Shown: piece after piece, positions 8,053 to 19,550 of the stretch
Position numbering within the stretch: the stretch's first letter is position 1
How the letters are laid out: each line of letters starts with the position of its first letter
Assembly (NCBI GenBank): GCA_029261835.1
Contig: JAJDAO010000080.1
Coordinates: forward strand, 1 to 37,775
Direction: 5' to 3'
Origin: Deltaproteobacteria bacterium
Lineage (GTDB): Bacteria; Myxococcota_A; UBA9160; UBA4427
DNA: 37,775 bases
Program-made: the position numbers and the translations under genes
Notes under the pieces: generated by a model
The model's input: only the letters and a program-made list of their open reading frames with translations
Told to the model about the DNA's origin: nothing
Database searches by the model: none

Positions 8053-8934
8053 CTATTGGTTGTACCGCGGCCCCAGGTCGCTCCAGGATTTCGGCACCGT
8101 GCCGCCCTGCTGCTCGTGCCCCTGAAGCGCTGCCGTGTCCTGCTCATTCTTGAGCAGCGAGCCGAGGAAGGGTATGTGGGCCTCGAGCTGCTCCTGGCTG
8201 ATGCCCGAACGCAGGAGTGTCGCGATCCAGTCGATCAGCTCGGATGTCGAGGGCTTCTTGCGCAGCTCGTTCTGGCCTCTCAGCCAGTAGAACTTGATCA
8301 AGGCCTGGTCGAGCAGCGTACTGTCGAGATTCGGATGATGGACATCGACGATCTGCCGCATCAGCGGTGGCTCCGGAAAGTCGATGAAGTGGAAGACACA
8401 ACGTCGCAGAAACGCGTCCGGCAGCTCCTTCTCGTTGTTCGACGTGATGATCACCACAGGCCGTTCGCGTGCCACCACCTCGTCGCCGGTCTCCATGATG
8501 GTGAAGCGCATCTCGTCCAGCTCGCGCAGGATGTCATTCGGGAATTCGAGATCGGCCTTGTCGACCTCGTCGATCAGCAGAACGTGGCGTTGCTCCGCCG
8601 CGAAGACCCGCCCCAACGGTCCCAGCTTGATGTAGCCACGGATGTCTTGAACATCGCCTTCGCCAAAGCGCGCATCGTTCAGGCGCTGCAATGTGTCGTA
8701 GACGTACAGTCCCTCGGCGGCCTTCGACGTAGACTTGATGTGCCAGGACTCCATCGGCAGGCCGAGCCCCTCGGCCACATGGTGGGCGAGCAGCGTCTTC
8801 CCCGTGCCGGGCTCGCCCTTGATGAGCAGCGGACGCTGCAGGGCGACCGCACAGTTGACCGCCTCGACCAGGGGGCGGGACACGATGTATCCCTTCGTCC
8901 CGACGAATCTGTAGAAATCGCTCCGATCAGACAT
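8053..8934 (-). CDS. MoxR-family AAA+ ATPase
   Basis: Start ATG 8934 (a TTG directly upstream is in frame) follows GAGGGG by four bases. The 293-residue protein has Walker A G40-EPGTGKT47, Walker B 'VLLIDEVDKAD' near 118-128, the sensor-1 segment 'VVIITSNNEKELPDAFLRRC' with its arginine finger region, and a C-terminal helical lid. These are the standard MoxR landmarks. MoxR ATPases work with VWA partners in maturation of protein complexes, and the VWA gene follows directly. The unknown gene at 9007-10095 lies 72 bases upstream on the same strand and may belong to the same transcript. Confidence 0.94.
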   Translation of the reverse strand: MSDRSDFYRFVGTKGYIVSRPLVEAVNCAVALQRPLLIKGEPGTGKTLLAHHVAEGLGLPMESWHIKSTSKAAEGLYVYDTLQRLNDARFGEGDVQDIRGYIKLGPLGRVFAAEQRHVLLIDEVDKADLEFPNDILRELDEMRFTIMETGDEVVARERPVVIITSNNEKELPDAFLRRCVFHFIDFPEPPLMRQIVDVHHPNLDSTLLDQALIKFYWLRGQNELRKKPSTSELIDWIATLLRSGISQEQLEAHIPFLGSLLKNEQDTAALQGHEQQGGTVPKSWSDLGPRYNQ

Positions 8935-9006
8935 CAATCCCCTCAGTCTGCCTCGAGGTCGCCTCGAGCGGTTTGCCCTCTTTGGCGCGAGAGTCCTCGC
9001 GAGGAC

Positions 9007-10095
9007 TCAGACCCCGCGCGAAGGCCGCTCGTGGACCAGCAGCTTCATCTCGGCGCCGAACAGGACGGAGATCTTCCCGGGACCCATCACGCCCTGTACG
9101 ACCCCTGTTCCCAGCTGTACGTGTTCGATTCGGTCGCCGGGCTGATAGGACTCGGTCCCGGCATAGGCCCGCGGCGCACGACTCGGGTCCGCCTCCACGA
9201 TCTCGGCGGGTGAATCGGACTTCTTCGGCTTGCTCTTGGGCTTCGGCTTGAGCTTGCCCGCACCCGCCGGCCAGGCCGGCGCAAGACTCGGAGCCTGCTC
9301 GAGCACGGGCCCGTCCTCGCGATACACCCAGCCGGGGTCACCCTCGAGCCCGATCCCGAGGTAGGAGACTTCGACACCGATCTGCTCGGCGATCTCCCTG
9401 GCGAGGCGCTCGAGCTCGCGAATCCAGCCCGCTCCCTTCTGGGCCTCACGCTTGCGACAGATCTCCCAGTAGCGCGGGGTCGCGGCGAGAAGCAGCGCCG
9501 GCGCCTCGTCGCTGATGGCGCGTCCGGTCGCCTGCTCGACTTCCACGCGCAGCGCGCTGCGGTTCGCGTCTACCATGGCCGCCTGCGCGAGACCGGCCAG
9601 CAACGCGCGCAGAGGCGTGTCGCCCGCCCCGCCGCGCGTGGCCCCGGGTGAGAGATGCTTCAGGCAGACGACGGCGAGTCGGTCGTCGACCAGTTGGCCG
9701 AGCAGGTCGATGTCGTCGACACCCTTGTTGGGGTCGCTGTCGCCGCGGGCCTTGTCGGGGGCGGCTGTTCGCAGAGGGACCAGCGAGTCGATGACGTCGA
9801 GGCGGCCACCGGACGGGAGATCAACGCCCGCCCCCGCCTCCCCCTGGCTCCAGGCCGCCAATGCCAGTGCCAGGTGACGGTCGTCCCGCCCGGCCTGCCG
9901 GGCATTCGGGATCCGGGCGTTGCGAACTCCGAGATACTTCTTCTCCGCCTCGTGGCGCTTCGGTGCGTTCTCCACCTCCCGCTGGTAGTGCGCCTCGAGA
10001 ATCTCGCCCGTCAGCTCGGCGGCGGAAAGCCGAAAGCCCTTCGCCTGCCGTACCTGGCGATCTCTCGTGAGGTCGATCAGCGGATGCAAACTCAC
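9007..10095 (-). CDS. Conserved hypothetical protein with a C-terminal Tudor/CarD-like beta-barrel
   Basis: GTG 10095 is preferred because GGAAGG lies seven bases upstream. The 362-residue product has an N-terminal helical region rich in charged residues, a central region with a C-containing helix 'RYWEICRKREAQKGAGWI', and a Lys/Pro-rich linker ('KLKPKPKSKPKKSDSP'). A C-terminal segment of about 45 residues resembles the small SH3/Tudor-like barrel at the end of UvrD-type helicases: 'PGDRIEHVQLGTGVVQGVMG', ending in 'VLFGAEMKLLVHER'. That fold often binds RNA polymerase or nucleic acid, so a transcription- or repair-linked role is possible. I do not recognise the main domain. It lies upstream of moxR, on the same strand. 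Confidence 0.8.
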   Translation of the reverse strand: MSLHPLIDLTRDRQVRQAKGFRLSAAELTGEILEAHYQREVENAPKRHEAEKKYLGVRNARIPNARQAGRDDRHLALALAAWSQGEAGAGVDLPSGGRLDVIDSLVPLRTAAPDKARGDSDPNKGVDDIDLLGQLVDDRLAVVCLKHLSPGATRGGAGDTPLRALLAGLAQAAMVDANRSALRVEVEQATGRAISDEAPALLLAATPRYWEICRKREAQKGAGWIRELERLAREIAEQIGVEVSYLGIGLEGDPGWVYREDGPVLEQAPSLAPAWPAGAGKLKPKPKSKPKKSDSPAEIVEADPSRAPRAYAGTESYQPGDRIEHVQLGTGVVQGVMGPGKISVLFGAEMKLLVHERPSRGV

Positions 10096-10132
10096 GCTAC
10101 GTCCTTCCTTGGGGCCACGGGGGAACCCATGC

Positions 10133-10167
10133 AAATGAGGCCCCGGCTGACCGCCAGAGCCTCATTT
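10133..10167 (-). terminator. Rho-independent-like terminator of the cold-shock gene
   Basis: A perfect 9-bp stem pairs AAATGAGGC at 10133-10141 with GCCTCATTT at 10159-10167. The inner loop is G+C-rich. On the minus strand the hairpin is flanked by short A and T runs. It lies just after the cold-shock gene stop and before the next minus-strand gene, the position expected for a terminator. Confidence 0.65.
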
Positions 10168-10189
10168 TCGCCACGAAACACACTCGCGA

Positions 10190-10393
10190 TCAGAGGGGTC
10201 GAACCTGAGTCGCCTCCGGTCCCTTCTTTCCCTCAGCCGGCTCGTACTGGACGGGCTGGCCATCCTGCAGGTTTCGGAACCCGTCGCCGATGATGTTCGA
10301 GAAGTGAACGAAGAGGTCCTTTCCCCCGTCGTCGGGCGTGATGAATCCATAGCCCTTCTGCTCGCTAAACCACTTTACCGTTCCACTTGCCAA
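10190..10393 (-). CDS. CspA-family cold-shock protein
   Basis: This 67-residue single OB-fold protein has RNP1 'KGYGFI' (about 13-18) and RNP2 'LFVHF' (about 27-31), plus the N-terminal 'GTVKWF' typical of CspA-type RNA chaperones. It binds single-stranded RNA or DNA and melts secondary structure at low temperature or during growth transitions. The start codon is TTG (10393-10391), seven bases after AAGGAG; no ATG is available nearby. A small hairpin covers both the Shine-Dalgarno and the start codon. About 100 bases of leader upstream are A+T-richer than the surroundings, as in many csp genes. The gene is monocistronic, with its own terminator. Confidence 0.96.
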   Translation of the reverse strand: MASGTVKWFSEQKGYGFITPDDGGKDLFVHFSNIIGDGFRNLQDGQPVQYEPAEGKKGPEATQVRPL

Positions 10394-10408
10394 GACTTTA
10401 CTCCTTGG
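10390..10408 (-). promoter_or_regulatory. Hairpin covering the Shine-Dalgarno and TTG start of the cold-shock gene
   Basis: Minus-strand CCAAG (10408-10404) pairs perfectly with CTTGG (10394-10390) around a nine-base loop. The AAGGAG Shine-Dalgarno (10406-10401) spans the 5' arm and loop, and the TTG start codon (10393-10391) lies in the 3' arm. Pairing would hide both. Only 5 bp are involved, so the structure would be marginal. Translational control by temperature or by the protein itself is inference. Confidence 0.4.
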
Positions 10409-10689
10409 AGCCGCTAGACGCTCCGGCCCCGCAGCACCAGACCATGAGGCCCTGTTGATACCCTCAAAAATACCAGAGGGAATAGATTAGCGAGATTCGC
10501 TGGGGCGCAACACGAACTTTCTCGCACGCGCGAACTCGCCGTCGTCACGATAGCAGCCCTGCCGAGCGGACCTCGCGTCGGTGCGCAACGAATACCACGG
10601 TGTGCCCTGGTGTACGGCGACTGCCCGGCAGCACTCCCGATTCAGCAGGGTGCGGCCCCGCGGGGCCACCGATACGGACCGTCGCTCGG

Positions 10690-10893
10690 TCAGCGCAGAC
10701 GCCCGGAGAGGTGCAGCTTGCCATCCTCCAGCTCGAACACGAGTTCGTCCTCGGCCCCGGCACTGACGAAGAGCGTGGCTTCGAGCGCGGCCCGATGCTC
10801 GCGGTGACTCTCCTCTTCGCTGAGCGCCGACGCCCTGGCCTCCGGCGCATCGCGGCAGCAGGCAAACTCTCTCGAAGGTGAAGACGTCGACAT
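10690..10893 (-). CDS. Possible small hypothetical protein
   Basis: This 67-residue frame from ATG 10893 has a Ser-rich start, a C-C pair near residue 11, and an acidic C-terminal half that alternates charged and hydrophobic residues ('EDELVFELEDGKLHLSGRLR'), as in a beta-hairpin of a real protein. No strong Shine-Dalgarno is close (GGAG is about 13 bases upstream). It is the only convincing coding signal in the 796-base gap 10394-11189. A 14-base palindrome (GGCCCCGCGGGGCC, 10654-10667) follows its stop and could be a weak terminator. I do not recognise a family. Confidence 0.35.
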   Translation of the reverse strand: MSTSSPSREFACCRDAPEARASALSEEESHREHRAALEATLFVSAGAEDELVFELEDGKLHLSGRLR

Positions 10894-11189
10894 GGGACCC
10901 GTGTATCTCCGGCTTGGCAAGGAACCGCCTGCGGCCGGGGTCTCGCAGCCCACCCCCTTTCCGCGTCCGTCTTATCGCGAGCCAGCAGCCGTAGCTTGAG
11001 AGCAATCCCGGGCATCCCCGAGCGCGAAACACAGACCGGGCGCCCTCGGCCCAGCACCGGGCGCGGCGGTTGAATCCCGCCACGCCCGGTCGAAGCAGTC
11101 GATCGAAGCAATCGCATCACCAGCGCAGGCCAGCGGAAGCCGGTAGCCTGACGCGCGAAATCCGACCGCGTTCCAGGACACGAGCCCGC

Positions 11190-12017
11190 ATGACCGATCG
11201 GCCGACGAGCACCCCGCGCGCTGCATGGCGCGAGCAGCTGCGCATCGTCATCTTCGAGGCGGATACAGCGCCTGGGAAGACCTTTGACGTCGCCCTGTTG
11301 CTCGCGATCTCGCTGAGCATCCTGGCGGTCATGCTGGAGAGCGTGCGGCAGATCGAGCAAGCGTACGGTGCAGAGCTCCGTGCGGTCGAGTGGCTCTTCA
11401 CGGGCCTATTCACAGTCGAGTACGTGCTGCGCCTCATCTGCGTTCACAGGGCGACCCGTTACGCCCGAAGCTTCTTCGGCATCGTCGACCTGCTCGCGAT
11501 CCTGCCGAGCTTCATCAGCCTGGCGCTGCCGGGCTCGCGATCGTTGCTGGTACTGCGCGGCATCCGCCTGCTGCGCATCTTTCGCGTATTCAAGCTCGTG
11601 CGCTTCCTCGGCGAGGCCAACGTGCTGCGGACGGCGCTCGTCGCGAGCCGGCACAAGGTCATGGTCTTCCTCGGCACGGTGCTGGTTCTGGTGGTGATCC
11701 TCGGGACCGCGATATACATCGTGGAAGGCAGCGAGAACGGCTTCACCAGCATCCCGCGCGGGATGTACTGGGCCATCGTCACGATGACGACCGTGGGCTA
11801 CGGGGATCTCACCCCACAGACGGTCCCAGGCCAGATGCTCGCGTCGCTCGTGATGATCATCGGGTACGGAATCATCGCCATCCCCACCGGCATCGTGACG
11901 GCCGAGATCGTCTCTGCCAGTCGCGGCGACATCACCACCCGAAGCTGCCCCGACTGCTTGAGCGAGGGGCACCAACCGAACGCCCGCTATTGCAAGGACT
12001 GCGGCGCCGAGCTGTAG
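11190..12017 (+). CDS. Voltage-gated-type potassium channel with a C-terminal zinc ribbon
   Basis: The 275-residue protein has the six-helix layout of Kv-like ion channels. An S4 helix (about 116-140) has Arg/Lys at regular three-residue spacing ('LRGIRLLRIFRVFK'). The pore loop carries the K+ selectivity filter T201-V-G-Y-G-D206, followed by the last helix 'IIGYGIIAIPTGIVTAEI'. The short cytoplasmic tail ends in C253-P-D-C256 and C268-K-D-C271, a four-Cys zinc ribbon, rather than an RCK domain. Start ATG 11190 lacks a clear Shine-Dalgarno, but upstream sequence is not family-like. It is followed 39 bases later by a KefB/C-like antiporter, so the pair probably handles K+ and membrane potential together. 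Confidence 0.93.
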   Translation: MTDRPTSTPRAAWREQLRIVIFEADTAPGKTFDVALLLAISLSILAVMLESVRQIEQAYGAELRAVEWLFTGLFTVEYVLRLICVHRATRYARSFFGIVDLLAILPSFISLALPGSRSLLVLRGIRLLRIFRVFKLVRFLGEANVLRTALVASRHKVMVFLGTVLVLVVILGTAIYIVEGSENGFTSIPRGMYWAIVTMTTVGYGDLTPQTVPGQMLASLVMIIGYGIIAIPTGIVTAEIVSASRGDITTRSCPDCLSEGHQPNARYCKDCGAEL

Positions 12018-12056
12018 ACAAGCCCCGGCGCCGGGGTCCGCGATCGAGAGACGCGA

Positions 12057-14048
12057 TTGGACGACTCGCTGCTGCTCCTCCAACTCATCCTCCTGCTGGC
12101 CCTGGCCGCGGCGGGACTGGCGCTCTTCGAGCGCTTCAAGCTGCCCGCCATCGCGGGCTTCCTGGTCGTCGGTGCGATCGCCGGTCCCGGTGGGCTGGGC
12201 GCCGTGGCGGACCCCGCCAGCGTGCGAACGCTGGCGGAGTTCGGCGTGATCTTTCTCCTCTTCGAGATCGGCCTCGAACTCCCGCTCGAACGACTGCGCG
12301 ACCTCGGACGCACCGCGCTGGTGGCTGGCGGCATCCAGGTCGTCGTCACCGTGGCGCTGGTCGCGATCGGCGCCTGGCAGCTGGGTATCGCGCCCGCCAG
12401 CGCGCTGGTGCTGGGCGGGCTGGTGGCGATGTCGAGCACGGCGCTTGTAGTACGAATGCTTTCCGACGACGGCCAGATCGACGCGCCCCACGGCCAGCTC
12501 GCCATCGCTGTGCTGGTCTTCCAGGACCTCAGCATCGTGCCCTTCCTGCTCGGCATCCCGCTGCTGGCCGGCGCGGAGGAGAGCTCCGTCCAGGACCTGT
12601 TGCTCTCTCTTGCCCGTATGGCGGGCGCGTTCGCCCTGCTGGTGTTCATCGTGCGCTTCGCCGTGCCGCGCGTGCTCAGTCGGGTTGCCGAGGCACGCTC
12701 GCCCGATCTCTTCAGCATTCTTGCCATGCTCATCGTGCTCGGCTCGGCCACGCTCGCCGAGCAGCTCGGGCTGACGCTCGCCATCGGGGCATTCATGGCC
12801 GGCGTAGCGGCCACCTCCTCGCCGTACGCGCAGCAGCTCTTCTCCGAAGTGGTTCCTCTGCGCGGCGTGCTGCTCGGCATCTTCTTCACTGCGGTGGGCA
12901 TGCTCTTCGAGCCGCGAGTCGTGTTGGAGCACGCACCGCTCGTCATCCTCTATCTGCTCACGACCATAGTGCTCAAGGCGGGCGTGATAGCGGCCACCAA
13001 CACGCTGCTTCTGGGGCGCAGCCTGCGCGTCGGGCTGCTGGCCGGCCTCGCACTGTCGCAGACGGGTGAGTTCTCGTTCATCCTGGCGGAGGCGGCCTCA
13101 CGCGCCGGCCTGCTCGACGAGTCGCTCTATCAGGTGGTGCTGGCCGGCTCCGTGTTGAGCCTGGTGGCCAGCCCGTTCCTGGTCCGCGCCTCACCGCACC
13201 TCGCGGAGCTGGCCAGCCGCTGGCTGGGCGAGCGGGACGACGAGGCGCTCCGACTTCAGACCCCGCACGGTGGGGAAGACCTTTGCGAGCGCGTGCTGGT
13301 GATCGGATTCGGCCTGGCGGGGCAGACACTGGCGCGTCTGCTGCGAGCGATCGACGTTCCCTACGTGATCCTGGATGCCAACGCGCGAGCGGTCACTCAG
13401 GCGCAGGAGCGTGGCGAGGCGATCCTTTTTGGCGACGCCACGCGCCCGACCGTGCTGAAGCGGCTCTCCCTCGAACAGGCGAAACTCGTGGCCGTCGCGA
13501 TCTCAGATCCATTGGCCACGCGCCGCATCGTCTCACGCATCCGGCTGATGGCTCCCGAGACCCCGATCCTGGCCCGCAGCCATCTGGTCAGTGAGGTGGA
13601 CCAGCTGGACGCGGCGGGCGCGACGAGTGTGGTCGCCGAGGAGTTCGAGGGCAGCATTGCGGTGGTCGCCCGAGCCCTCGAACTCTTCCAGATCCCGGCC
13701 GGTGCGATCAGCAGCTTCACCGATGCGCTGCGTGAAGAAGGCTACGGCGCCATCCGCGAACCCGCCTCCCATCGACTGGATCCATGGCTGGTCGAGCTAC
13801 TCAATGAAGCCGGCACGCACTGGGTGCAGGTACCCGAGCGCTTTCCACCCGACCGAAGCCTGAGGGATCTGGACCTGCGGGCGCGAACGGGCGCGAATAT
13901 TCTGGTGGTCGAGCGCGACGGAGCGTCGATCAGCAACCCCGGCCCGACTTTCGCGCTGCACGCGGGCGACCGCTTGCTGGTTCTCGGCGATGCCGACGAC
14001 CTCGCGAAGCTGGGCGATCTGCTGGGAGAGACACCGTCGCAGGGCTGA
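12057..14048 (+). CDS. CPA2-family cation/proton antiporter or K+ efflux protein (KefB/KefC-like) with TrkA domains
   Basis: This 663-residue protein starts at TTG 12057; GAGAGA about five bases upstream is a modest Shine-Dalgarno. Residues 1 to about 385 form a 12-13 helix exchanger domain with CPA2 signatures such as 'LPAIAGFLVVGAIAGPGGLG', 'GVIFLLFEIGLEL' and 'LAIAVLVFQDLSIVPFLL'. The cytoplasmic half has a TrkA-N Rossmann domain ('VLVIGFGLAGQTLARLL', about 417-433), whose Asp at the end of the second strand favours NAD(H). A TrkA-C domain follows near the end ('TGANILVVERDG', 'LHAGDRLLVLGD'). It exports K+ (or Na+) in exchange for H+. No KefF/KefG-type oxidoreductase subunit is nearby, so gating by glutathione adducts cannot be assumed. 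Confidence 0.93.
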   Translation: MDDSLLLLQLILLLALAAAGLALFERFKLPAIAGFLVVGAIAGPGGLGAVADPASVRTLAEFGVIFLLFEIGLELPLERLRDLGRTALVAGGIQVVVTVALVAIGAWQLGIAPASALVLGGLVAMSSTALVVRMLSDDGQIDAPHGQLAIAVLVFQDLSIVPFLLGIPLLAGAEESSVQDLLLSLARMAGAFALLVFIVRFAVPRVLSRVAEARSPDLFSILAMLIVLGSATLAEQLGLTLAIGAFMAGVAATSSPYAQQLFSEVVPLRGVLLGIFFTAVGMLFEPRVVLEHAPLVILYLLTTIVLKAGVIAATNTLLLGRSLRVGLLAGLALSQTGEFSFILAEAASRAGLLDESLYQVVLAGSVLSLVASPFLVRASPHLAELASRWLGERDDEALRLQTPHGGEDLCERVLVIGFGLAGQTLARLLRAIDVPYVILDANARAVTQAQERGEAILFGDATRPTVLKRLSLEQAKLVAVAISDPLATRRIVSRIRLMAPETPILARSHLVSEVDQLDAAGATSVVAEEFEGSIAVVARALELFQIPAGAISSFTDALREEGYGAIREPASHRLDPWLVELLNEAGTHWVQVPERFPPDRSLRDLDLRARTGANILVVERDGASISNPGPTFALHAGDRLLVLGDADDLAKLGDLLGETPSQG

Positions 14049-14064
14049 TGCGCTGAAGCCCCGT

Positions 14065-14110
14065 AGGGGTAGCAGACCGCTCAGAATCGCCCGCGTTTCA
14101 TGCTACCCCT
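14065..14110 (+). terminator. Possible terminator after the antiporter gene
   Basis: A perfect 10-bp inverted repeat pairs AGGGGTAGCA (14065-14074) with TGCTACCCCT (14101-14110) around a 26-base loop, and is followed by TTGC. It lies 16 bases past the antiporter stop and 70 bases before gcvP. The loop is long for an intrinsic terminator and the T run is short, so an attenuator or leader structure for gcvP is also possible. Confidence 0.45.
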
Positions 14111-14180
14111 TTGCACGCGCGGGCCACGGGGCGAACGCTCGCGCAGAGCCGGCGAGCAAGCGAAGCTACACGGAGCGAGA

Positions 14181-17048
<2,868 letters not shown>

Positions 17049-17084
17049 GAGACCGTCAGAACCCGCTGGGGCCCCCTGGCGAGG

Positions 17085-17112
17085 CCCTGGTGTCCTGTCC
17101 CAGGACATCGGG
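17085..17112 (+). terminator. Weak terminator-like hairpin after gcvP
   Basis: A 7-bp stem (TGTCCTG 17091-17097 with CAGGACA 17101-17107) has a three-base loop and further G+C pairing outside it. There is no T run. It is placed between the gcvP stop and the next gene, so partial termination is plausible. Confidence 0.35.
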
Positions 17113-17193
17113 GGCAGTCGGCTGCACCATCCCCGACCCGGGCTTGGTAAGATCGGGGGCTCAGCCCCAGTCGGCCGGAAGGGAGTGCCTCCC

Positions 17194-19548
17194 GTGGACA
17201 GCCCCATCGACGCAAGCGACCCGCTCCTCTCGCAGCTGCTCTGGGCCTCCGACCCCGCCACCCGGAGCGCGATCCTGGTCGTATTGGGCGCGGGGCTACT
17301 CGCGCTGCTGCTCGTCTATGCCCCGCTACTGATTCGTCTCGCGCGCCTCGCTTTGCTCGAGCGCGCCGTGCGCGCGGCTTGCCGGGCGGACGAGCGCCGC
17401 CCCGGGCAGCATCGTGAGGAGATCGCCGCCGCCTTCTCCAGCTCGCCACTGGCCAGGCAGTGGGAGGAATTCGTCTACCGCTGGAAGGGCGCACGAGCGG
17501 AGGGGTCGCCACGCGAGCGCTCTCCCGTGCGACTGCTCGATGTGCTGGACGAGCGGCCGCTGCTGCCGAGCGGCGCGCGGCGCAGTCTGCTGCCGGCGCT
17601 GCCCGGTCTGTTTCTGGCGATCGGCATTCTCGGCACCTTCGTGGGCCTCACGGCTGCCGTCTCGGGTGGAGCGCTGGGCGAGCCCGAGCTGGAGCGCAGC
17701 CAGCTCGTAGGGCTCCTGGCCAACCAGATCGGCCTTGCCCTGCGCACCTCACTCTGGGGACTCATCCTGTGCGTGGCGTCGGTCGTGGTCGGCCGGCTCC
17801 TCGAGGGCAGCTTCGAACGCTGCGGCGAGGCGCTCGATCGGGATGTGGAGCGCGCCTTCGGCTCGCTTTCGGCCGGCGAGCTCGCCAATCTGGCGGCCCT
17901 CGCCCAGCGCCGGACGCTCGAGCAGCTCGGGGCAGAGCTGACGCGCTTCACCAACGACCTCAGCGAGCGGCTCGACCGCGGACTGCACCGCATCGAACGC
18001 TCCACTGCGGCCGCGGCGAATCTCGTCTCGGAGGAGCAGCGCAGCATACTGCAGGCTGTCGTGCGCGAGCTGAGCCTTCAGGTACAGCAAGGCGTCGAGC
18101 AGCACCTGGGCGCGCTACACAGCCTGCTGGATCGCTCGGTCGAGCACCAAGGCGCCGTCACGGGCGGCCTCGCGGCCAGCTTCGAACAGATGCAGGAAAA
18201 CTCGCAGGTACACGCACGCGTTACCCACGAGCTCGAGCGGGCGGCAACAGCCATGAAGACTGCCGCTGGCTCGATCAGCGGAACGGCTCACGACTTCACG
18301 CCGGTTCTCGAACACCTGCGCGACACGAGTCGCGCTCTGGGGCAGACCTCCGAACAAATGGAGTCGACTCAGCACGTGGTGTCGCGAAGCGCGGACGGCG
18401 TGCGCCTCTCCCTCGAGCACGCGGCGGACGCGCTGCAGCAGCAGCGCGACTTCGTCGAGAGTGGACTCGGCGAAATCCGCGGCACGTTGGAGCTGCTGAG
18501 CAGCGGCCTGGGAGAACACCTCACGCAGGCCCTGCGGAGCGTGGACGATGCGCTGGCCCACACAGTCGGACGACTCCGGGAGGCGATCAGCGAGAGCAAC
18601 GAGACGATCGATCGCATGGCGGCCCCCGTGCGCGCCGCCGAGGGAACCACGCGGGAGATGCACACGGCCCTGGAGCGCGTGCGCTCCGAGCTGGTCGGGC
18701 TCGGCGACTGGCTCACTCAGGCGCTCAAGCCAATGCGCCACACGCTCGGTCAGCTCGACGATCGAACCGGCGAGATCACGCGTGCGCTGGTCGGCTTTGG
18801 CGACACCACCCACGCGGTGGACAAGACGATGGACGCGCTGCGCGGTGAGATCCACGACGAGGGGCGGCGCTTTCGAGCCGCCACAGCCGAGTTCGGGCGA
18901 CGGCTGGAACAGGCCTCGAGCACGCTGCTCATGCTCGAGGAGACCGCGGTCGCCGAGCAATACACCAGGACCTCGGAGTCGGCATCCGGCACCCCTCAAG
19001 CGACGTGCGACCCCGGCGAAGCCACGCCCCCCCCCAGCGCAGCGGCGAGTGGCATGAGCCAGCCGGAGACACTGCGTCCGCCCCCCCCCGCGACGACGCT
19101 CGACCCGGTCGCGAGAACGCACGAAGCAACGCACGTAGAGCCACGCACACCGCAGGCGCAGCCGGTGCGCAGCACCGAATCAGCCGGTACGGGCAGTACC
19201 GGCCGCGCACTCGGACCGGACCCCTACTCGCGTCTAGAAGTCGAGCGAGCAGAGTGGGAGCGGGCATACCTCTCACTGCCGTCCGCCGGTCTGCCGGAAT
19301 TCGAGTCCGCCGCAGGTCCGCCCGCCGACAGCTCGGACGAGCTCCGGCTCTCGGGCCTGCTTAGCCCGCGACCGACCGACCCGCCCAGCCCTGTGACGCC
19401 TCTGCAGGAGACGGCGGATGAAATCGAGACCGCTGGCAGCGACAGCAGCGAGGCGGCGCCCGAAGCCACGCGGCCGAGTGAGCCAGCCGGCAGCGTCGAA
19501 GAGGCGCGGCATCCGCCGCGTAGCTGGCGCTTCCTCGGAAAGGACTGA
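17194..19548 (+). CDS. ZorA/MotA-like membrane protein with a long coiled-coil tail
   Basis: GTG 17194 is preferred, eight bases after GGGAG; a GTG nine bases earlier overlaps that site. The 784-residue protein has TM1 (about 26-48), then two helices typical of MotA/TolQ/ExbB/ZorA stator proteins: 132-159 with 'GILGTFVGL', and 177-203 ('QIGLALRTSLWGLILCVASVV'). Residues about 205-590 are almost all heptad-like coiled coil rich in Glu, Arg, Ala and Leu. The remainder (about 590-784) is a disordered Pro/Ser/Thr/Glu tail. This matches ZorA of the Zorya anti-phage systems in layout and size: a stator ring with a long cytoplasmic tail. The ZorB-like gene follows two bases later. ZorC/D/E-like genes are not seen, so a defence role is inference. 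MotA-like energisers of other envelope machines are the alternative. Confidence 0.82.
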   Translation: MDSPIDASDPLLSQLLWASDPATRSAILVVLGAGLLALLLVYAPLLIRLARLALLERAVRAACRADERRPGQHREEIAAAFSSSPLARQWEEFVYRWKGARAEGSPRERSPVRLLDVLDERPLLPSGARRSLLPALPGLFLAIGILGTFVGLTAAVSGGALGEPELERSQLVGLLANQIGLALRTSLWGLILCVASVVVGRLLEGSFERCGEALDRDVERAFGSLSAGELANLAALAQRRTLEQLGAELTRFTNDLSERLDRGLHRIERSTAAAANLVSEEQRSILQAVVRELSLQVQQGVEQHLGALHSLLDRSVEHQGAVTGGLAASFEQMQENSQVHARVTHELERAATAMKTAAGSISGTAHDFTPVLEHLRDTSRALGQTSEQMESTQHVVSRSADGVRLSLEHAADALQQQRDFVESGLGEIRGTLELLSSGLGEHLTQALRSVDDALAHTVGRLREAISESNETIDRMAAPVRAAEGTTREMHTALERVRSELVGLGDWLTQALKPMRHTLGQLDDRTGEITRALVGFGDTTHAVDKTMDALRGEIHDEGRRFRAATAEFGRRLEQASSTLLMLEETAVAEQYTRTSESASGTPQATCDPGEATPPPSAAASGMSQPETLRPPPPATTLDPVARTHEATHVEPRTPQAQPVRSTESAGTGSTGRALGPDPYSRLEVERAEWERAYLSLPSAGLPEFESAAGPPADSSDELRLSGLLSPRPTDPPSPVTPLQETADEIETAGSDSSEAAPEATRPSEPAGSVEEARHPPRSWRFLGKD

Positions 19549-19550
19549 CG

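Noticed and set aside
12023..12036. Perfect palindrome CCCCGGCGCCGGGG between channel and antiporter genes
   Set aside because: It has almost no loop and no T run, and chance G+C palindromes are common here. It may slow polymerase but is not a convincing terminator or operator.
11406..12932. 508-codon minus-strand open frame opposite the channel and antiporter
   Set aside because: Low-complexity, Glu/Gln/His/Arg-rich shadow of two well-conserved genes.
14049..14180. Glycine riboswitch before gcvP
   Set aside because: The leader is only 132 bases and I could not find the conserved aptamer blocks; only a simple inverted repeat is visible. A covariance-model search would settle it.
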